From positions 71,571,683 to 71,635,682 of the forward strand of contig CM074179.1 in NCBI GenBank assembly GCA_037179385.1: a stretch of 64,000 nucleotides of DNA. Reading direction: 5' to 3'. This stretch comes from Holothuria scabra. Lineage: Eukaryota; Echinodermata; Holothuroidea; Aspidochirotida; Holothuriidae. The position numbers and the translations under genes were made by a program. The stretch's first letter is position 1; every line of letters starts with the position of its first letter. Positions 59,800-64,000 of this stretch are shown piece by piece. Below the pieces are notes generated by a model. That model did not search any database. It was not told where the DNA came from and saw only the letters and a program-made list of their open reading frames with translations.

Positions 59800-59980
59800 T
59801 TGTAAATTCCTCAAATTAACACGATACTTCGCACTTAGTGTATAAGTTTTTGATCTTCCCTTTGTCGCAATGCTGAATACTAGCCCATAGACATAGACCG
59901 GACAGAACCGTAGAGTTAATGCTTTGCACTGGAAGACTTTGACCCCTGATAAGTATTTTTTTCTTAGCTTTTATAGCTTA
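59800..59980 (-). promoter_or_regulatory. putative 5' UTR exon and TATA promoter of gene C
   Basis: The minus strand carries a good TATA box, TATAAAAG, at about 59970-59977. Roughly 30 nt downstream is GGGTCAAAGTCTTCCAG, a natural place for the transcription start. The stretch ends in TTTACAA and the donor GTAAGTATGC (exon end 59800). It is clearly paralogous to the stretches upstream of genes A and B. The next exon would be the ATG exon at about 55767 or 55749, giving a 4-kb first intron. Confidence 0.55.
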
Positions 59981-60691
59981 CTGTTAGTTTGCCCTTCTAC
60001 ATGAACTGGCTAGCAATATGTAACGAGTCACTGGATCTGAATAAGCGAATTGAACTTTGCTTATCTTCCCCCTAACGTGTCATTTCGTGACCATGCGTGT
60101 AAGATTCAGTGAGGTGAGACTGCCATTCAATTAAGGGAAAATACAAACTCGATGTACGATTGATGTTCTATGAGATCTCGATGATTTATGAGCAGTTGCA
60201 TATACGTACTCAAAATGCTACAGCATGCAGTATAAACTACATAAATTCCAAAGGCCACTTCGTTAGGTGTTGCAATTTAATCGAAATCTTTTAGAGTGAT
60301 TTTCAATTTGGTTCACCGTTAATTGAACGCCATAACCTTACCATTGGGAGTATATCCTATCCACTCCTGTAAAAATTATTCAATGCGAATATCAAATAAG
60401 ACATCATCATTACGCTAAACCGTCTTTACTGTCTCATCTGTTTAGAATTCTTAAGTCGGGCCTTATTACGTATGCCCTACATACATCTGTGCTTTCGTCA
60501 GAGAGTGAGAAAACGTTATTAATTACAGAAAAAATTCATTGCATTGCATACTTCATGAAGGAAAAAGGAAATGGCGTTGAATTACTGGCCTGGCTTATGT
60601 TGGATTTAGTAAGATAGTAGCAACGGGATGCAGATTGATGAGTTGTACAGGAAAACATGACTCGGGCGTGGGTCAGGTTAACATGTACAAC

Positions 60692-62689
60692 CAGTGGCGT
60701 AGCTACTGGGGGGCAGGGGGGGGGGCAGTTGCCCACCTGGAAAAGTTTTGGGGGAAATTTGATGAAAATGGGGAAATTTGTTGAATCTTCTTATTATTAC
60801 GAAAATTTCACAAAAATTTTTCAAAATTTTTGTTAGAATAAGAAATTGTGAGACATTTCTCATACATAATTCGTATTTTCATGCAACAAATTAACTCAGA
60901 TTTCGTCAGTGTCACATGAACCGGCCCAATTCGCGTTCCACAGAAATATCCTCGTCGCGTAGCAGATTGAATGTTCTCTTGTGCTTGTATACCTACTGGG
61001 GTTATGATCAGTGCATTTCAGTGCACAGGAAGCTGTTATTCAGGTGATACTTTGGGAATTCATCAGTAAAAGGATGTGAAAACTGACAAGTCACTACCGT
61101 AGACCCCCGAGGTTGTTATGTTCTTCTACAAGCTAGCAGTAGCTGTACGATTTTACTGTGTGTACATAACGATGGATCGGGCTGAAGCAATCCATAGCCA
61201 ACGATAAACTTAAAAATTATCTAGAAATTAGAATTAACGGGATCCGTTGGCACACTTAGATTTTGTTACTTAGCCTTATCCGTGGCGACTTACAAGCTAG
61301 TTCGGGAAAATAGCTTTCTGCTCACTTTGAGTGTAACAATAAATGGACAATGAGTACCTTGTAGCCTTCTACACATAACAGACTGCTTTTCTCACAGGAT
61401 ATCCTGTGTGATCGAGCCACTATTAGGCCTCCTTAGTGGCGTGCGTAGGGGAGACCATTGGGCCATGCCCCCCTCACAGATGCCATCTTCCTTTGTTCTT
61501 AAAAATACGTAGTCTAACTTTATTAACACAGATTTTACTTCAAAAGATAGCATATGTGGCACCAGATTGTTATAAGGACACCCAATTTTTCAAAATTTTT
61601 CAAAGGGGAGGGATTGTCCCTGCAAGGTCTTTCAGTGATGCCAATTTTTTTTATTCCTACAAATAGACCTAGGCAAATGCTGTCAAATTCCAATTTTTAC
61701 TTAAAAAGGTAGATTCTGTTTCCCATTGGTGGCATCGATAAAAAAGACTACATGTTTAGATTCTCTTTACAAGCATAAATACGCTATTTTGACCATCTGA
61801 GGGGTCTGATTTTTCAAAATTTTCTTTTCGCTCCGCGCCAACCAATGGTGGCGCTTAGCTCGGTCTTTTGGGCAAAATTACATATTTGGAGTAAAATTAG
61901 CTCTTAACTCTCTGATCACTTTGCAGTTTGCGAACATATTTTGAAGTGAGCATTTTATTGCAAACGACAAAAGAAGAAAGCGACTGGCTAGATTCTTCGT
62001 ATTTGCCTGGAAAATGCTATTTCCGGCCATCTAATGTGTCTGATTTTTCCAAATTTTCTTTACGCTCCGCGCCAACCACTGGTGGCGCTTCCTGTAGATA
62101 TTCATGATGACAAAATAACATTTTGTGGCCAAGGAAAGCCACAAATAACCATCAGTGCTCTTTTATTTGGACTTCTAAAAGTGTGCAAATTTAATGACAA
62201 GTTTTTACTTCGTAAGGTAGCATAAATGGCATAAGAGTGCATGTAAAGACACAAAAGTTTCAGTTTTATCTTCATGAACCACCACGATTCAACTTTTAAC
62301 ACTGTTCCCGTCAAAGTTGAAAATCTTGCACCACTTTGCTTGTAGGCTCCTTGAAAACGTCAAAAAATTTCCGGACATCCCTCTACTTAGACCATACTGC
62401 ATGCCCCTCCCCCTCAGAGAAATCCTTGGTACGCCACTGCTTTAGTACATACAAATAAACCAGATACTGTTTACCAAAATAATATACATTGTTATTTCCG
62501 ATTGCTCTCTGTTATACTTTAAGATTAAAATGCAGGTAATATTACAAAATGGTATGGTAATGTTGTTATATTTGTAAGTTTGCATATTTTATATGAAATA
62601 AATACACATTGACCGGGAAAAGTTTTGGGGAAATTTCATACCTTTGCCCCCCCCCCCCCCCCCAGGAAAAAATCCTAGCTACGCCACTG
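60692..62689. mobile_element. 2.0-kb hAT-type element with 8-bp target duplication
   Basis: Ends CAGTGGCGTAGCTA (60692) and its inverted copy (ends at 62689). TGTACAAC is present on both sides (60684-60691 and 62690-62697), a perfect 8-bp duplication. The interior holds a second set of similar ends (61434-62439) and two direct copies of a GCTCCGCGCCAACCA block (61832, 62070). No transposase was recognised. Confidence 0.88.
61434..62439. mobile_element. nested hAT-like element
   Basis: TAGTGGCGTGCGTAGGGGAG on the left and, as reverse complement, CAGTGGCGTACCAAGGATTT on the right, each followed by a GGGCATGC/GGGGGG-like segment. No clear target duplication. Could be an independent insertion or duplicated ends of the host hAT. 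Confidence 0.5.
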
Positions 62690-62697
62690 TGTACAAC

Positions 62698-64000
62698 TCC
62701 GGGTTAATGTTTTTTCTCTTTCTTATTTTTTTGTTATTTTATTTTTCAGAGAAAGAGTTATCCAATCTTCGCCCTGCTTACTTTTAGTCCGGCACGTAAC
62801 TGCCCTTAACTCATTCTTATCCAAAACCAAACGGAATATGCAATATTTCTGTAATGTCTGTAAGCTATTAATACTTTTTGACTATACATTCTGTCAAAGA
62901 TCTGTGTGCATTGAGAACGTTTTGGACGCCAGGTATAACTTGAAGTTTCGTGTAATGGAAGAATGCCTTAGGGCAGTGGTTCAACTCTTCCATATGAAAC
63001 ATAGTATGACGTTTATGCGCACAACGGCAGCAGGTTCCATTTTTACAGTCTTAAATTTATTCGAAACGCGATCGGGAGCCCCTTTTGCTCAGTGTTGGAC
63101 ACACAAGGACGAAATTACAACTTAGTGCCCGGTAACCCCTGTTATATGTAAGTTTGACGCAGAGACTTTTGTTGTCTTCATGAGTACGATGGTCCATGTC
63201 TTTTCAGAAAGAGAACTTCGCGTAGACAATACCAAACCGGTATGAAGCCTGGAGTTAAAATGTGTAGATTTATATATTCACCTTTAAAAAAAACTTGAAA
63301 ATTGAAGACTTAGAGTATACTTCAAGTTTAACTACTAAAAGAAGCAAATAGCTTGGTATTTGTGGTTTCTTGTAAAAGGTGTAATTGCTGGGAAATAGTG
63401 ACATTAAGCTGTTGTTTTGTGAAAAAGTCTGGGGCAATTGTTTTTCACCTTTTAAGTTTAGAGCATTTTAATAAGTTCTTCTCGTTAGCTTTCTGTGAGT
63501 TATAAATAAAATTGGACTAATTGAGCGAGCTACATTCGTTCTTCACGAAATCCGTCCATATCACCGAACATGAGGCTTCAGTAAAACTATTGACACCATA
63601 GCAGCTAAAAGTAGTATCGACCCCTTAATTACCCATACCAACATTTAATACTAGATTACTTTACTAATGCTTGTTTTTTGGGCTGTGATGTGATCGAGAA
63701 GTTTTCGGCGTAAATGTAATATTCAGTCCCAAATGTAACTTAAGGTTTTAACATCTGCCTTCAGAAGTCAGCTGAAACACGCCAGTGAGAACGCCCTCTT
63801 CTGCTTACGAGGACCGTTTAATGGTTGTTGCCATGTTGTTGTATCGACCCCCCCCCCCCTTTTCAGGGTTATGAGCTAGCCTATGGTTTAGCGATGTTGT
63901 TTATCTTTTGGGTGATTTCTTGTTGCACAATACTTATCTGCCAGAGAATGTGTGGTCGTTCATTTACTGCAAGACATTACACTTATTTTGCCTTGTAGTC
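62698..64000. other. intergenic, nothing recognised
   Basis: Contains a short dispersed-repeat word shared with 22550 (near 63002-63021), a C-run near 63849-63860 and a 95-codon open frame (62838-63125) without a domain. Confidence 0.45.

Overview
The window is a stretch of AT-rich animal nuclear DNA, probably from a marine invertebrate and plausibly a deuterostome such as an echinoderm. I infer this from GT-AG spliced genes with kilobase-scale introns, from low coding density, and from a mixture of Ty3/gypsy, non-LTR, Penelope-like, hAT, Tc1/mariner-like, Harbinger-like and foldback repeats. The species cannot be fixed from sequence alone. No prokaryotic operon, CRISPR array or rRNA is present. 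The only real protein-coding loci I can support belong to one family: three head-to-tail, minus-strand genes for METTL27-like (WBSCR27-like) SAM-dependent methyltransferases. Gene C (coding 47917-55739, six coding exons, 250 aa) and gene B (24095-31615, five coding exons, 229 aa) assemble completely, with every splice junction in phase. Gene A (exons at 260-382 and 1566-1685) runs off the left edge. The shared exons have identical lengths (123, 136, 93 and 221 nt). Upstream of each gene lies a paralogous non-coding stretch with a matching splice donor and, in at least one copy, a TATA box. This indicates that whole gene-plus-promoter units were duplicated. Layout: 1-3350 gene A with its 5' region and a Harbinger-like MITE; 3350-8470 mostly featureless, with one MITE; 8470-11550 a cluster of (TA)n arrays, each interrupted by or abutting a different insertion (MITEs, a tRNA-like tandem unit, and an inverted repeat carrying a hammerhead-ribozyme-like motif); 13200-14540 a decayed gypsy pol with a PHD-finger remnant; 15740-17840 a 5'-truncated LINE next to a MITE; 19446-23988 TIR elements; 24095-33000 gene B and its promoter region; 34028-37225 a hAT element with a perfect 8-bp target duplication that contains a decayed Penelope-like element between direct repeats; 37430-47770 dispersed repeats; 47917-59980 gene C and its promoter region; 60692-62689 a second hAT element of the same family, again with a perfect 8-bp duplication. 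The three methyltransferases are presumably paralogues acting on small-molecule or protein substrates; their substrates are not known from the sequence. The mobile elements are mostly non-autonomous or decayed. The least ordinary part is the 8.5-11.5 kb TA-array cluster.
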